Shown: piece by piece, positions 52,499 through 60,962 of the stretch
Numbering within the stretch: position 1 is the stretch's first letter
How the letters are laid out: the number at the start of each line of letters is the position of its first letter
Made by a program: the position numbers and the translations under genes
Source: Bog-473 sp963706555
GTDB lineage: Bacteria; Actinomycetota; Acidimicrobiia; Acidimicrobiales; RAAP-2
DNA length: 64,000 nt
Direction of reading: 5' to 3'
Assembly (NCBI GenBank): GCA_963706555.1
Contig: OY970164.1
Location: 1,984,001 to 2,048,000 of the forward strand
The notes under the pieces: generated by a model
Told to the model about the DNA's origin: nothing
Databases searched by the model: none
What the model saw: the letters and a program-made list of their open reading frames with translations, nothing else

Positions 52499-53476
52499 GT
52501 GACTGACGTCGGACAACGGGTCGAGTGCCAGTGGTGCCATGCCCACAACCTCACGGAGGCTCGAAGCTGTGACCGCTGCGGCGCGCCACTCGACCAACGC
52601 GATCGGGTGAGCGACGCCGGGTGGCGCCAGGCCCCCCGCATCAGGGACCTGACCGAAATCCACTTCGGGTCGAGCACCGTGCAGATCGACGGCGACATGG
52701 TCCCGGTCGCGGAGTTGGCACTCGACCCCGCCGACTCGGTGTTCTTCGAGCACCACGCCATGCTCTGGAAGGACGAGACCGTCCCCATGTCGGTGATGGA
52801 CACCCCCGGTGGCGCGAAGCGCCTTCTCGGGGACATGCCATTCGTCCTGAGCGTGGCCCACGGGCCGGGTCACCTCGCGCTCTCACGGGACGCGGCCGGT
52901 GAGCTCGTGGTCCTGCCTGTTGACAGCGCCACGGTCGTCGAACTGCGCGGTCACGCGCTGTTGGTCGCCTCGGGCACCATGACCTACTCGTTCTCCAAGG
53001 TGCCGGGTCTCAAGACCGCGCTCTTGGCCGGCACCGGGCTGTATCTCGACCGATTCGAGGCCACGGGCGAGCCGGGCGTCATCGTGGTGCACGGTTTCGG
53101 CAACGTCTTCGAGCGCACCCTGGCCGAGGGCGAGATGATCCACGTCGAGCCGGGCGGGTTCTTGTACAAGGACGCGTCGGTCTCGATCGAGGTGGTGTCG
53201 GTCGATCTCGCCGGCTCGGTCGAGGGCGACAGCAAGGCGACCCAAGGGGTCAAGGCGGCCAAGGACATGGCCGGGCGCGGGTTCCGGGGGTTGAAAGCGG
53301 CCAGGGCGCTGATGAAGGACGGGGTCGCCGGTGCGGCGGCCCAGGTGCTCGGTGGGGGCGGAACCGCCGCGATAGGCGATGCGCTGTCCTCGAGCCGCGC
53401 CGCCTCCTTCATGGCGCTGACGGGTCCGGGGCGCGTCGGCATCCAGTCGATGTACTACGACCGGCCGACGGACTGA
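52499..53476 (+). CDS. AIM24-family protein with N-terminal zinc ribbon
   Basis: 325 residues. The ribbon CQWCHAHN..CDRCG lies at residues 9-30. The AIM24 double-psi-like beta domain follows: FFEHHAMLWKDETVPMSVM, GPGHLALSRDAAGELVVLP, GVIVVHGFGNVFERTLAEGEMIHVEPGGFLYKDASV and the end ALTGPGRVGIQSMY. A Gly/Ala/Lys helical insert (about 245-300) resembles a membrane-lying hairpin. The function of bacterial AIM24 is unknown; the yeast member is a mitochondrial inner-membrane organiser. GTG 52499 is the chosen start, GTG 52493 is possible. Confidence 0.85.
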   Translation: MTDVGQRVECQWCHAHNLTEARSCDRCGAPLDQRDRVSDAGWRQAPRIRDLTEIHFGSSTVQIDGDMVPVAELALDPADSVFFEHHAMLWKDETVPMSVMDTPGGAKRLLGDMPFVLSVAHGPGHLALSRDAAGELVVLPVDSATVVELRGHALLVASGTMTYSFSKVPGLKTALLAGTGLYLDRFEATGEPGVIVVHGFGNVFERTLAEGEMIHVEPGGFLYKDASVSIEVVSVDLAGSVEGDSKATQGVKAAKDMAGRGFRGLKAARALMKDGVAGAAAQVLGGGGTAAIGDALSSSRAASFMALTGPGRVGIQSMYYDRPTD

Positions 53477-53510
53477 CTGCGCCGGTGCGACAGAGCGAGG
53501 ACCGACAACC

Positions 53511-54491
53511 ATGACCGACACCATGACGTACACGTGCCCCTACTGCCGACAGTCGTCGACCGGGGGCACGGAGAGCTGCCCGAACTGCGGTGCACCCCTC
53601 GACATCACGCTGCGGACGACCGCAGGCGGCTGGACGGAGCTGCCGCCCATCGCCGACATGGCGCGGATCCAGGTCGGTCATTCCCAGGTGGAGGTGAGCG
53701 GCCGGTCGGTGCCGGCCGCCGATTGGAACCTGGCTGCCGACGAGGGGGTCTATTTCCCCCATCACGTCCTGCTCTGGCAGGAGCCCTCGGTCCAGCTGTC
53801 GCCGATGTCGATGCGCCGGGCATGGACCCGGATGCGGGCCGGCCTGCCACTCGTCATGCTGATGGCCCGGGGTCCGGGTCGGATCGCTTTCTCGCATGAC
53901 ACGGCGGGCGAGGTCATTGCCCTGCCGATCGAGCCGGGGGCTTCCATCGACGTGTGCGAGGGCCGTCTCCTGACGGCGAGCGAAGGCGTCGACTACGACT
54001 GGCAGGACTCCAACATCTGGTACTCGACGTCGGGTGGGACCGACGCGGCGGACACCGGCGCCGGCCTGAGTGTTCTCAAGATCGGGCTCAACCTGGCCGG
54101 GATGGCTGATGAAAAGCGCGATGACCGCCGGAACCAGACCGAGTGGCACTACCCCCTCGGGCGCTACGTGGACCACTTCACGGCGGGGGAGCGGCCCGGC
54201 GTGGTCATGATCGCCGCGGGCGGCGCAGCGTTCATCCGCGATCTCGCCGAGGGCGAGTCGCTGTTGGTCAAGCCGCCGGCGCTCTTGTTCAAGGACCCCA
54301 CCGTCGCGATGCAGCTCCACGTCGAGTACCCCAAGGCCGGTATGAAGCTGTGGCGGTCGTGGGGCAACCGGTACCTGTGGCTCCGGCTCTACGGCCCGGG
54401 CCGGGTCGGGGTCGAGTCCTGCTACCTGGCGGAGGATGACCCGGGCACCGATTTCCACGACACGTCGGGGGCAACCCAGCACCTCTGGTAG
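53511..54491 (+). CDS. AIM24-family protein with N-terminal zinc ribbon
   Basis: 326 residues. The ribbon CPYCRQS..CPNCG is at 9-27, then the AIM24 domain: FPHHVLLWQEPSVQLSPM, RGPGRIAFSHDTAGEVIALP, a longer middle insert (about 160-215), GVVMIAAGGAAFIRDLAEGESLLVKPPALLFKDPTV and LYGPGRVGVESCY. It is the most divergent of the three paralogues. It lies 34 nt after the second one, in the same operon. The stop codon is followed immediately by a 15-bp repeat. Confidence 0.83.
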   Translation: MTDTMTYTCPYCRQSSTGGTESCPNCGAPLDITLRTTAGGWTELPPIADMARIQVGHSQVEVSGRSVPAADWNLAADEGVYFPHHVLLWQEPSVQLSPMSMRRAWTRMRAGLPLVMLMARGPGRIAFSHDTAGEVIALPIEPGASIDVCEGRLLTASEGVDYDWQDSNIWYSTSGGTDAADTGAGLSVLKIGLNLAGMADEKRDDRRNQTEWHYPLGRYVDHFTAGERPGVVMIAAGGAAFIRDLAEGESLLVKPPALLFKDPTVAMQLHVEYPKAGMKLWRSWGNRYLWLRLYGPGRVGVESCYLAEDDPGTDFHDTSGATQHLW

Positions 54492-54492
54492 T

Positions 54493-54552
54493 CCCCAGTG
54501 GCCACTTCCCCTGCGGCCGGTTCCCCAGTGGCCGGTTCCCCAACGGCGCCCG
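54493..54552 (+). repeat. 15-bp tandem repeat, four degenerate copies, after a stop codon
   Basis: CCCCAGTGGCCACTT, CCCCTGCGGCCGGTT, CCCCAGTGGCCGGTT and CCCCAACGGCGCCCG, starting 1 nt after the TAG of the third AIM24 gene. Confidence 0.8.
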
Positions 54553-54673
54553 TGCGCCGCAGATCGTCCGGGGTCGGCCCCGCACGTCGGTCGAACGGGA
54601 CAGGCGTCCGCGCCATCCAATCCCCCTGAGGGTCCCGGCCGTAGTACTGCCGACCCGAGGAAAGGACGTGGAG

Positions 54674-55333
54674 ATGGCGGTACGGACTGGACGTGAGGGA
54701 ACGTGGCGCGCGGCACTGGTGGCCGGAGGCACGGTGGCCGCCGTCGCGCTCGGCGTTGGAGCGCTGAGCGCCGGCACACTCGCGGTGTCCTCTCCCGCCT
54801 CGGCCGCCGGCTCCTCGGGAAAGCCGCTGACGATCACCACACAGCGGGTGGCGAAGGTCGGGACCGTTCTCGCCACGAAGTCAGGGCTGACGCTGTACCG
54901 CTATTCGGTGGACCCCGCCGGGACCGTGACGTGTACCGGAGCCTGCGCCAAGGTGTGGCCGCCGCTCCTGCTGCCCAAGGGGAGCACGCATGTCAAGGCA
55001 CCCCACGGCGTCAAGGGCCTCTCCGTCATCCATGTGGCGGGTGGCCGGCTCCAGGTCTTCTTCCACCATCAGGCGCTCTATACGTTCATCAGTGACAAGA
55101 AGAGAGGCCAAGCCAGCGGGCAGGGTGTCGAGAACGACTGGTTCGCCGTGCTCTCGAGCGGGAAGTCGTCGGCACCGGTCGCACCGCCGACGACGACGAC
55201 CTCGACCCCGACGACCACACCCGTGACCCAGCCCACCCCGCTTCCGCCACCGAGGCGGGCCCCGGTGACCGCAACGACACAGCCACCGGCCACGACGACG
55301 ACGGTGCCCTCCGGGGGCGGGGTTGCGTTCTAG
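54674..55333 (+). CDS. Secreted protein with two secreted-repeat (PF03640-type) motifs
   Basis: 219 residues. A signal peptide (ALVAGGTVAAVALGVGALSAGTLAVSSPASA) ends near 45. The mature part holds the lipoprotein-15 type repeats: TKSGLTLYRYSVDPAGTVTCTGACAKVWPPLL and a second HHQALYTFISDKKRGQASGQGV. The first carries two Cys. A Thr/Pro-rich tail of about 55 residues ends the protein. Function unknown; members are often found with electron-transfer proteins. AGGAAAGGA precedes the start. ATG 54674 is chosen; GTG 54668 is an alternative. Confidence 0.8.
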   Translation: MAVRTGREGTWRAALVAGGTVAAVALGVGALSAGTLAVSSPASAAGSSGKPLTITTQRVAKVGTVLATKSGLTLYRYSVDPAGTVTCTGACAKVWPPLLLPKGSTHVKAPHGVKGLSVIHVAGGRLQVFFHHQALYTFISDKKRGQASGQGVENDWFAVLSSGKSSAPVAPPTTTTSTPTTTPVTQPTPLPPPRRAPVTATTQPPATTTTVPSGGGVAF

Positions 55334-55349
55334 CGTGTGCGGCGTTGCA

Positions 55350-56453
55350 TCAGGTCGTCCGTCGGCTCAACCACCACAGGCTGAACCCGACGAGTCCGAT
55401 CGCCGCAGCGATGAAGATTGCTGATTCGTACAGCTGGAACGGCCAGTAGCGACTTATCGGCTGATACGTCACGATCTGGCGCAGGTCGTAGTGGCGGGCG
55501 CAGGCCGACACGATCCTGCTCAGTGTGTCCGACGGGACAGGTGAATGGGTGTGGTGTATGCCACTCCCGGCGAGTCCATTCTTCGGCTGTCCGGAGCGAA
55601 AAAGAGGACCCGTCGCCCTGCCCGGGCATGGGCCCACGCCCGACAGCGAGACCCTGCCGCTCGAGGTCACGCTCACTTCCCCCGTGTTGGGCCCGATGTT
55701 GCCATTCTGCGAAAGGACGCGACCTGCCCCGTTGATGGTTTCTTGCGAGATCATTTGGTCAGATGCGCGCACGACGTTCGTGCTCACGCCAGGATTCAAT
55801 GGGTTGAACGAGGAGGTCGACGTCAACGGAGCCATGTAGTGCGGCCGCAGATAATCCTCGACCACGTAGCGCAGTCCGATGAAGCCGAACAGAGTCACCG
55901 CCATCGCCGGCAGGGTGCGCCGTATGAGGAGTCCGGCGGTCACCCCCAGGGCGTAGGCGAACAATGCGTACGCCACCGGCACCAGGTCGCGCCGGTCAAA
56001 GGTGGAGGGCGTCAGTGAGTTGTTGTTGAACGCGTCGAGAGGCCGGAACCACCATGTCGTCATCAGGCTCAAGAGGCCGACCGCCATGACCGTGACGAGG
56101 CAACCGAAACCGAGCTTGGCGACGAGCCAGTGCTGTCGCGACACGCTTTGGGACCAGATCAAGCGGAACGTGTTGTTCTCGAGTTCCCGGGCGACCAGTG
56201 GCGCGCCCCAGAACATCCCGACCAGGGCCGGTGAGATCAGAAGCAGCAGGCTAACGGCCTGTAAGAAGCGGTACTGGTTCGAGAAAGACCCCACACCGCC
56301 GCAGTCGCTCCGCGCTGCGCATGGTTTGATGACCGTGTCGTACATGTGCACAAGGTGCGGACCGGTGACGACCAAGGCGATGCCGATGGCAAGCAACACG
56401 CACACAACGACGGCCACCTGGCTCCGCATCTGACGCCATGCCAGCCAGATCAC
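55350..56453 (-). CDS. ABC-2 type transporter permease
   Basis: 367 residues. Six membrane segments: LAWRQMRSQVAVVVCVLLAIGIALVV at the N-terminus, three in the middle, a long extracytoplasmic region (about 215-310) between the fourth and last helices, and a final hydrophobic end (ESAIFIAAAIGLVGFSLWWL). The ATG overlaps the stop of the ATPase gene (ATGA). With the YtrA-like regulator upstream this is a typical GntR-ABC antibiotic- or envelope-stress exporter operon. Confidence 0.85.
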   Translation of the reverse strand: MIWLAWRQMRSQVAVVVCVLLAIGIALVVTGPHLVHMYDTVIKPCAARSDCGGVGSFSNQYRFLQAVSLLLLISPALVGMFWGAPLVARELENNTFRLIWSQSVSRQHWLVAKLGFGCLVTVMAVGLLSLMTTWWFRPLDAFNNNSLTPSTFDRRDLVPVAYALFAYALGVTAGLLIRRTLPAMAVTLFGFIGLRYVVEDYLRPHYMAPLTSTSSFNPLNPGVSTNVVRASDQMISQETINGAGRVLSQNGNIGPNTGEVSVTSSGRVSLSGVGPCPGRATGPLFRSGQPKNGLAGSGIHHTHSPVPSDTLSRIVSACARHYDLRQIVTYQPISRYWPFQLYESAIFIAAAIGLVGFSLWWLSRRTT

Positions 56454-57346
56454 TTGACGAGTCCGATCACCGGATGGGACTGGCGAGCCGCAGTCTTTGC
56501 CTGACCCATGTACGCCAACACGAGATCTTCCAGCCCGATCTCCTCAACGGTCCACGAGGGATCCAAGATCGGATCTTCCGTCTGCACGACCAGGGTGCTC
56601 TGACGATCGGTGTGGCGAGACTCGATGACCACCTGGTTGCCGGGAAGTGTTGCCAGGTCTCGCCGCGGTCCGATGAGCCGCCGGTGTGTCGCGAGGAGGT
56701 CGTCCACCGGACCGGCAAGCTGCACCCGAGAGGCGACCAGCACCACGAGGTAGTCGCAAACCCGCTCCAGGTCGGCCATCAGATGAGAGGAGAGCACCAC
56801 GCTTACCTCGTCCTCGGCCACTGTCTCCATGAGCGCCTGCAGAAACTCTCGTCGGGCGAGGGGGTCGAGACTGGCCACCGGCTCATCGAGCAGCAACACC
56901 TCCGGTCGCTTGGCGATGGCCATCGTCAAGGCCAGCTGCGCTCGCTGACCACCCGAGAGCCTGCCGGACTTCTGGGACGGGTCCAGGCCCAACTGGGTGA
57001 TGCGGGCCTCGGCCGCCTGGCGGTCCCAACGGGGATTGGCGCGGGCGCCCAACTCCAGGTGATCCGCCACGCTGAGCGCGGCGTACGTCGGAGTGTCCTG
57101 GGCCACGAAACCGAGTCGCCCGAGGTGGTCTGCATCATCCGTCGGAGGACTTCCCAAGACTGCGAGTTTTCCCGACGTCGGCTTCAGAAGACCGACGGCC
57201 AAGTTGAGAAGCGTTGATTTTCCGGCTCCGTTCGGACCCACGAGCCCGACCACGTGGCCGGACGGGATGCGCAAGGTGCAATCGGCGAGGGCCCACGTGC
57301 GGCCGTAACGCTTACCGAGTCCATTGGCTTCGAGGACGGCGCTCAC
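56450..57346 (-). CDS. ABC transporter ATP-binding protein
   Basis: 298 residues. Walker A GPNGAGKST at 37-45, Q-loop FVAQDTPTY, signature LSGGQRAQ at 130-137, Walker B VLLLDEPVASLD at 150-161 and the H-loop SSH. GTG 57346 is the start, overlapping the regulator's stop codon (GTGA). An upstream extension of 11 residues is possible but unneeded. The end overlaps the permease start. Confidence 0.95.
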   Translation of the reverse strand: MSAVLEANGLGKRYGRTWALADCTLRIPSGHVVGLVGPNGAGKSTLLNLAVGLLKPTSGKLAVLGSPPTDDADHLGRLGFVAQDTPTYAALSVADHLELGARANPRWDRQAAEARITQLGLDPSQKSGRLSGGQRAQLALTMAIAKRPEVLLLDEPVASLDPLARREFLQALMETVAEDEVSVVLSSHLMADLERVCDYLVVLVASRVQLAGPVDDLLATHRRLIGPRRDLATLPGNQVVIESRHTDRQSTLVVQTEDPILDPSWTVEEIGLEDLVLAYMGQAKTAARQSHPVIGLVK

Positions 57347-57738
57347 GCTATGCCCTTTTCGAGGGTGGACCGAAAGCAATCCCGAAAGAGCGCCTCAATG
57401 CTCTCGTCGTCGAGGCCGGCGATGCGGGCCTTCGCCAACCAGCGCTGCAGGTCTTGACGCAATGGCCCATGCGCCGCCAGCGACGAATCACTCAAGGTCC
57501 GGGTCACGAACGTGCCGACGCCGGGTCGAGCCGACACCAGACCGTCGTGCTCGAGCTCGCGGTAAGCCTTGAGCACGGTGTTGGGATTAATGGCCACTAG
57601 AGCGACGACCTCCTTCACTGTGGGCAATTGGTCGCCCTCGTGCAGAAGTCCGAGCCGAAGCGCCCTGCGCACTTGCTGCACGATCTGCAGGTACGGGGCA
57701 ACGCCCGAGTGCGTGTCGAGGTGAAATTCGATCACCAT
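57343..57738 (-). CDS. GntR-family regulator, YtrA type
   Basis: 131 residues. An N-terminal winged helix-turn-helix (PYLQIVQQVRRALRLGLLHEGDQLPTVKEVVALVAINPNTVLKAYRELEHDGLV) is followed by a short C-terminal helical domain, as in YtrA. Members usually repress their own ABC operon and respond to cell-wall antibiotics. ATG 57738 gives the usual family N-terminus (IEFHLDTHSG). ATG 57750 lies only about 7 nt after the predicted transcription start and is possible. A strong sigma-70 promoter lies directly upstream. Confidence 0.92.
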   Translation of the reverse strand: MVIEFHLDTHSGVAPYLQIVQQVRRALRLGLLHEGDQLPTVKEVVALVAINPNTVLKAYRELEHDGLVSARPGVGTFVTRTLSDSSLAAHGPLRQDLQRWLAKARIAGLDDESIEALFRDCFRSTLEKGIA

Positions 57739-57763
57739 GCCTCTATTCATCTAGGAGACTAGT

Positions 57764-57792
57764 TATATAGAACACGCGTCCTCCTTTGTCAA
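57764..57792 (-). promoter_or_regulatory. Sigma-70 promoter of the GntR-ABC operon
   Basis: On the minus strand, a perfect -35 TTGACA (57787-57792), a 17-nt spacer and TATATA (57764-57769). This is by far the closest match to the consensus in the window. It lies just before the repressor gene, so repression by the GntR protein at this site is likely. Confidence 0.8.
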
Positions 57793-57905
57793 TGTCGTTC
57801 GCACGCGTCGGCCGATGTCGTTCTGGTGACTGCGGTCAGCTGGTGGGATCGGCAACGGGAGTGAAAGACGGAAATCCCCTGGATACGGGGCTATCGTGAC
57901 GCCCG

Positions 57906-59514
57906 ATGCCTGCCTCCAAACCGGCAATGGACCGCCGAGCGTTCCTGCGCCGGGCCGGTGTCGTCGCAGGCGGGGTCGGCGCTACAGCACTGGTCGGAAG
58001 CGTCGCTGCGTGCTCGAGCGACTCGGGTCACTCCCATGCGGGTGGGTCGACGACAAGTACGACCAGCCACTCCGGCGGTCCTCCGCAGTGGAGCGCGCTG
58101 GCGGGGATGCTCAGCGGAACCCTGGTCGTCCCCGGTGACGCGTCGTACGCCAATGACGCGCTGCTCTTCAACGAACTGATCACGTCGCCGCAGCCGTCGG
58201 CCATCGCCTACTGCGCCAACGCGGCGGACGTGCAACGGTGCGTGGCCTTCGCCCGCGCCCACGACGTGCCGTTGGCGGCTCGCTCCGGTGGTCATAGCTA
58301 CGCCGGCTACTCCTCCAGTACCGGGCTGGTGATCGACGTCTCGTCCCTCAACGGCGTGTCCGTGGCGTCCGGCATGCAATTGGCCACGGTCGGGGCGGGC
58401 GTGCAGTTGATCGACATCTACAACCAACTGGGATCCTCGGGTCGCCTCCTTCCCGGCGGGTCGTGTCCCACCGTCGGCATCGCCGGCCTGGCGCTGGGCG
58501 GAGGGATCGGTGTCTTCGGACGGGCCTACGGCATGACGTGCGACAACATCGCGTCGCTGGACATCGTGACAGCGGACGGCTCCCTGCGCCGGTGCACCCC
58601 CCGCAGCAACAGCGACCTCTATTGGGCGAGCCGGGGCGGTGGCGGCGGCAATTTCGGCATCGTCACGTCGTTCACGTTCACCGTCCATCCCATTCCGAGC
58701 GTGACGCTGTTCACCCTCGACTGGCCCTGGGGCGAGGCGGCGACGGTGCTCGACGCCTTTCTGCAGTGGATTCCTTCTGCGCCGAACGAGCTGTGGGCGA
58801 ACTGCCAGCTGGCCGCGAACGGCAGCGGTGGGACCGGATTTCTGAAGGTGACCGGGGTATTCGCCGGATCGACGGCAGCCTGTGCGAGCGCCCTGGCTCC
58901 CTTGCTCGCCGCCGTCGGTGCGGCGCCCTCCTCCCGATTCGTCGGACCCGAGAACTACCTGCAGGCCATGCTGATCGAGGCGGGATGTGAGAACTTGACC
59001 GTCGCGCAATGCCACTTGCCCTCGCGCAACCCCGGCGGAACGTTGTCCAGATCGCCCTTCACCGCGAAGTCCACGTACGTGAACAAGGCGTTTCCTGCGG
59101 CGGGGACGACGGCCATGATCGACGCAGTGGAGGCACTGGGAAACGATGTGCCCGGAGTCGGGGGCGGCATCACCTTCGACAGCTATGGGGGTGTCATCAG
59201 CCAGCTGGCCGCCGGGGACACTGCGTTCGTGCATCGAGACGCCATCGCGTCGCGCGCAGTATTCGGTCACCTACGGCAGCGCGAACCCCTCACCTTCACT
59301 GGTCGCCGGTGCGACGAGCTGGTTGGATCACACGCAGACCAGCTTCGCCCCCTACGCGCAGGGCTCCTATCAGAACTACATCGATCCGACGCTGCCGAAT
59401 TGGGCCCAGGCGTACTACGGGACGAACCTGCCCCGGCTGATGCAGGTGAAGAAGGCGTACGACCCCGGCAACGTCTTCCACTTCGCGCAGTCGATTCCGC
59501 TGCCCTCTCACTGA
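57906..59514 (+). pseudogene. Tat-exported FAD-linked oxidase (BBE-like), frameshifted
   Basis: The first frame runs from a Tat signal (DRRAFLRRAG) with lipobox-like VAACSS, through the FAD domain. His130 (RSGGHSYAG) and Cys187 (GGSCPTVGIAGLALGGG) would bind FAD at two covalent sites as in berberine-bridge enzymes. At about 59250-59257 (a GTCGCGCGCAG stretch) the frame moves forward one base; the BBE C-terminal domain AQYSVTYGS to WAQAYYGTNLPRLMQVKKAYDPGNVF is read in the new frame and stops at 59514. The original frame stays open to 59636 but is not BBE-like. One inserted base or two lost bases explain it. Confidence 0.82.
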
Positions 59515-59584
59515 TCGTCGGGCCATCGGTCCCCTGGGCGCGATCTGCTGGCCCCATGCGGGGACGGACCCGGGTCGGCCTGCT

Positions 59585-59619
59585 CGTCACCGTGAGGGTG
59601 CTCGGTCACCACGGTGACG
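59585..59619 (+). terminator. Stem-loop after the FAD oxidase gene
   Basis: CGTCACCGTG (59585-59594) and CACGGTGACG (59610-59619) form a perfect 10-bp stem with a 15-nt loop. There is no T-run after it, so it may act as an intrinsic-like terminator of the type common in actinobacteria, or as an RNA stability element. Confidence 0.4.
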
Positions 59620-59687
59620 GTGCGCGGCAGCACTGATCCCTGGCCCCGGACGCAGAAAGGCGCTGGGTATTCCCGCAGGTCGGGCAG

Positions 59688-59693
59688 TACTAT
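59688..59693 (+). promoter_or_regulatory. -10 box of the YbjQ operon, leaderless start
   Basis: TACTAT, 7 nt before ATG 59701. Confidence 0.45.
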
Positions 59694-59700
59694 GCGAGAG

Positions 59701-60141
59701 ATGACGATGGAGCCGGCCGACGGTGATGGCGGCGACAGGACCGATGCCGACGGGAATGCCTTCGATCTCTCGATGGCGATCTCATCGTTGCAGTCCAACA
59801 GCACCGATTCCCGCATCATGCTCAAGCTGCTGGTGGCGCAGCTCACCGAGGTCCTGGGCGGCCGTATCTCGGTCGAGCGGGCCGGGGGACGCTTTCGGAA
59901 GTCCGACGAGATCAAATCCGTGCAGATCGTCCTCGGCGACGACACCCTGCGGGCTGATGTCGACGGCGCCACGGTACGGTGCAACATCGGCCACGCCTCA
60001 GGGGGCATCCGGATCCGCAGCGAGCAGGTGAGCATGGACGCCTGGCTGACTCGCCTCCTCACCATCCTGCACGACGAAGCGTCCCATAGTGAGCAGACTC
60101 GGCTCGCCTTAGAGAACATTGTGATCGGAGAGTCGTCATGA
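59701..60141 (+). CDS. Hypothetical protein, first gene of the YbjQ operon
   Basis: 146 residues. An acidic N-terminus (EPADGDGGDRTDADG) is followed by helix (SMAISSLQSNSTDSRIMLKLLVAQLTEVL), a strand-rich middle with VQIVLGDDTLRADVDGATVRCNIGHASGG, and a last amphipathic helix. No known domain recognised. The end overlaps the next gene by 4 nt (ATGA), so it belongs to the operon of double-YbjQ proteins. Start options are ATG 59701 (after the -10 box), 59692 and 59707. It may be an adaptor for the ring-forming YbjQ partners; no evidence beyond context. Confidence 0.65.
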   Translation: MTMEPADGDGGDRTDADGNAFDLSMAISSLQSNSTDSRIMLKLLVAQLTEVLGGRISVERAGGRFRKSDEIKSVQIVLGDDTLRADVDGATVRCNIGHASGGIRIRSEQVSMDAWLTRLLTILHDEASHSEQTRLALENIVIGESS

Positions 60142-60962
60142 CTCAGTCTCAGCCGCAGTCTCAGCCCCAGGGCCCCCCCAAGGACCTGCCCAAGGACGCC
60201 GCCCACCGTCTCGAAGAGCTCGAACACGGGCTCTTCACCTCGGACCTCTCGGTCAACGAGTTCCTCTTGGTCAAGGAAGCGGGTTTCCATCCCCTGGGCT
60301 TCGTGATGGGGTCTTCGATCTATCACATCGGTCTGCAGACCCGGAAATGGGGAGAGAGCCAGGAGCTCACCAAGTTGACCGAGGCCATGTACACCGCCCG
60401 CGAGTTGGCGATGAACCGCATGGAGGAGGAGGCGGAGGAGCTCGGCGCGGATGGAGTGGTCGGCGTCCGTCTCGACGTCAACTACTACGAATGGGGTAAC
60501 GACTCGGCGGAGTTCATTGCGTTCGGCACTGCCGTCAAAGCCGAGGATGGCACCTCCTATCGCAACGCGCAGGGAAAGCCCTTCACCTCGGATCTCTCGG
60601 GTCAGGATTTCTGGACGCTGATGCAGACCGGCTACGTGCCGCAGGGCCTCGTGATGGGTACCTGCGTCTACCACATCGCACATCGCAAGCTCAGCCAGGC
60701 GCTCGGCTCGGTCGGGCAGAACGTGGAGCTGCCGAATTTCACCCAGGCGCTCTACGAAGCACGAGAGTTGGCGATGACCCGCATGCAGGACGAGGCCGGT
60801 CAGCTGAACGCCGGGGGGATCGTCGGCGTACGACTCGAGGAGAAATCGCACCAATGGGGCTCCCACACCATCGAGTTCCTGGCCCTGGGAACGGCCGTGA
60901 CCAAGACAGCCGGTGAGGTCACGTTGCCCAAGCCGATCACGATCATTTCGCTCGACAACTGA
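60138..60962 (+). CDS. Double YbjQ/UPF0145-domain protein
   Basis: 274 residues. A Gln/Pro-rich N-terminus precedes two copies of the YbjQ domain (about 30-135 and 145-255). Each has FTSDLSxxxF, a GFVMGSSIYHIG or GLVMGTCVYHIA strand, LTKLTEAMYTARELAMNRMEEEAEELGADGVVGVRL or the matching second copy, and an EFIAFGTAV or EFLALGTAV end. Single YbjQ proteins of about 105 residues form pentameric rings; their role (heavy-metal binding is suggested) is unproven. The duplication in one chain should give a different ring. The ATGA overlap couples it to both neighbours. Confidence 0.8.
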   Translation: MTQSQPQSQPQGPPKDLPKDAAHRLEELEHGLFTSDLSVNEFLLVKEAGFHPLGFVMGSSIYHIGLQTRKWGESQELTKLTEAMYTARELAMNRMEEEAEELGADGVVGVRLDVNYYEWGNDSAEFIAFGTAVKAEDGTSYRNAQGKPFTSDLSGQDFWTLMQTGYVPQGLVMGTCVYHIAHRKLSQALGSVGQNVELPNFTQALYEARELAMTRMQDEAGQLNAGGIVGVRLEEKSHQWGSHTIEFLALGTAVTKTAGEVTLPKPITIISLDN

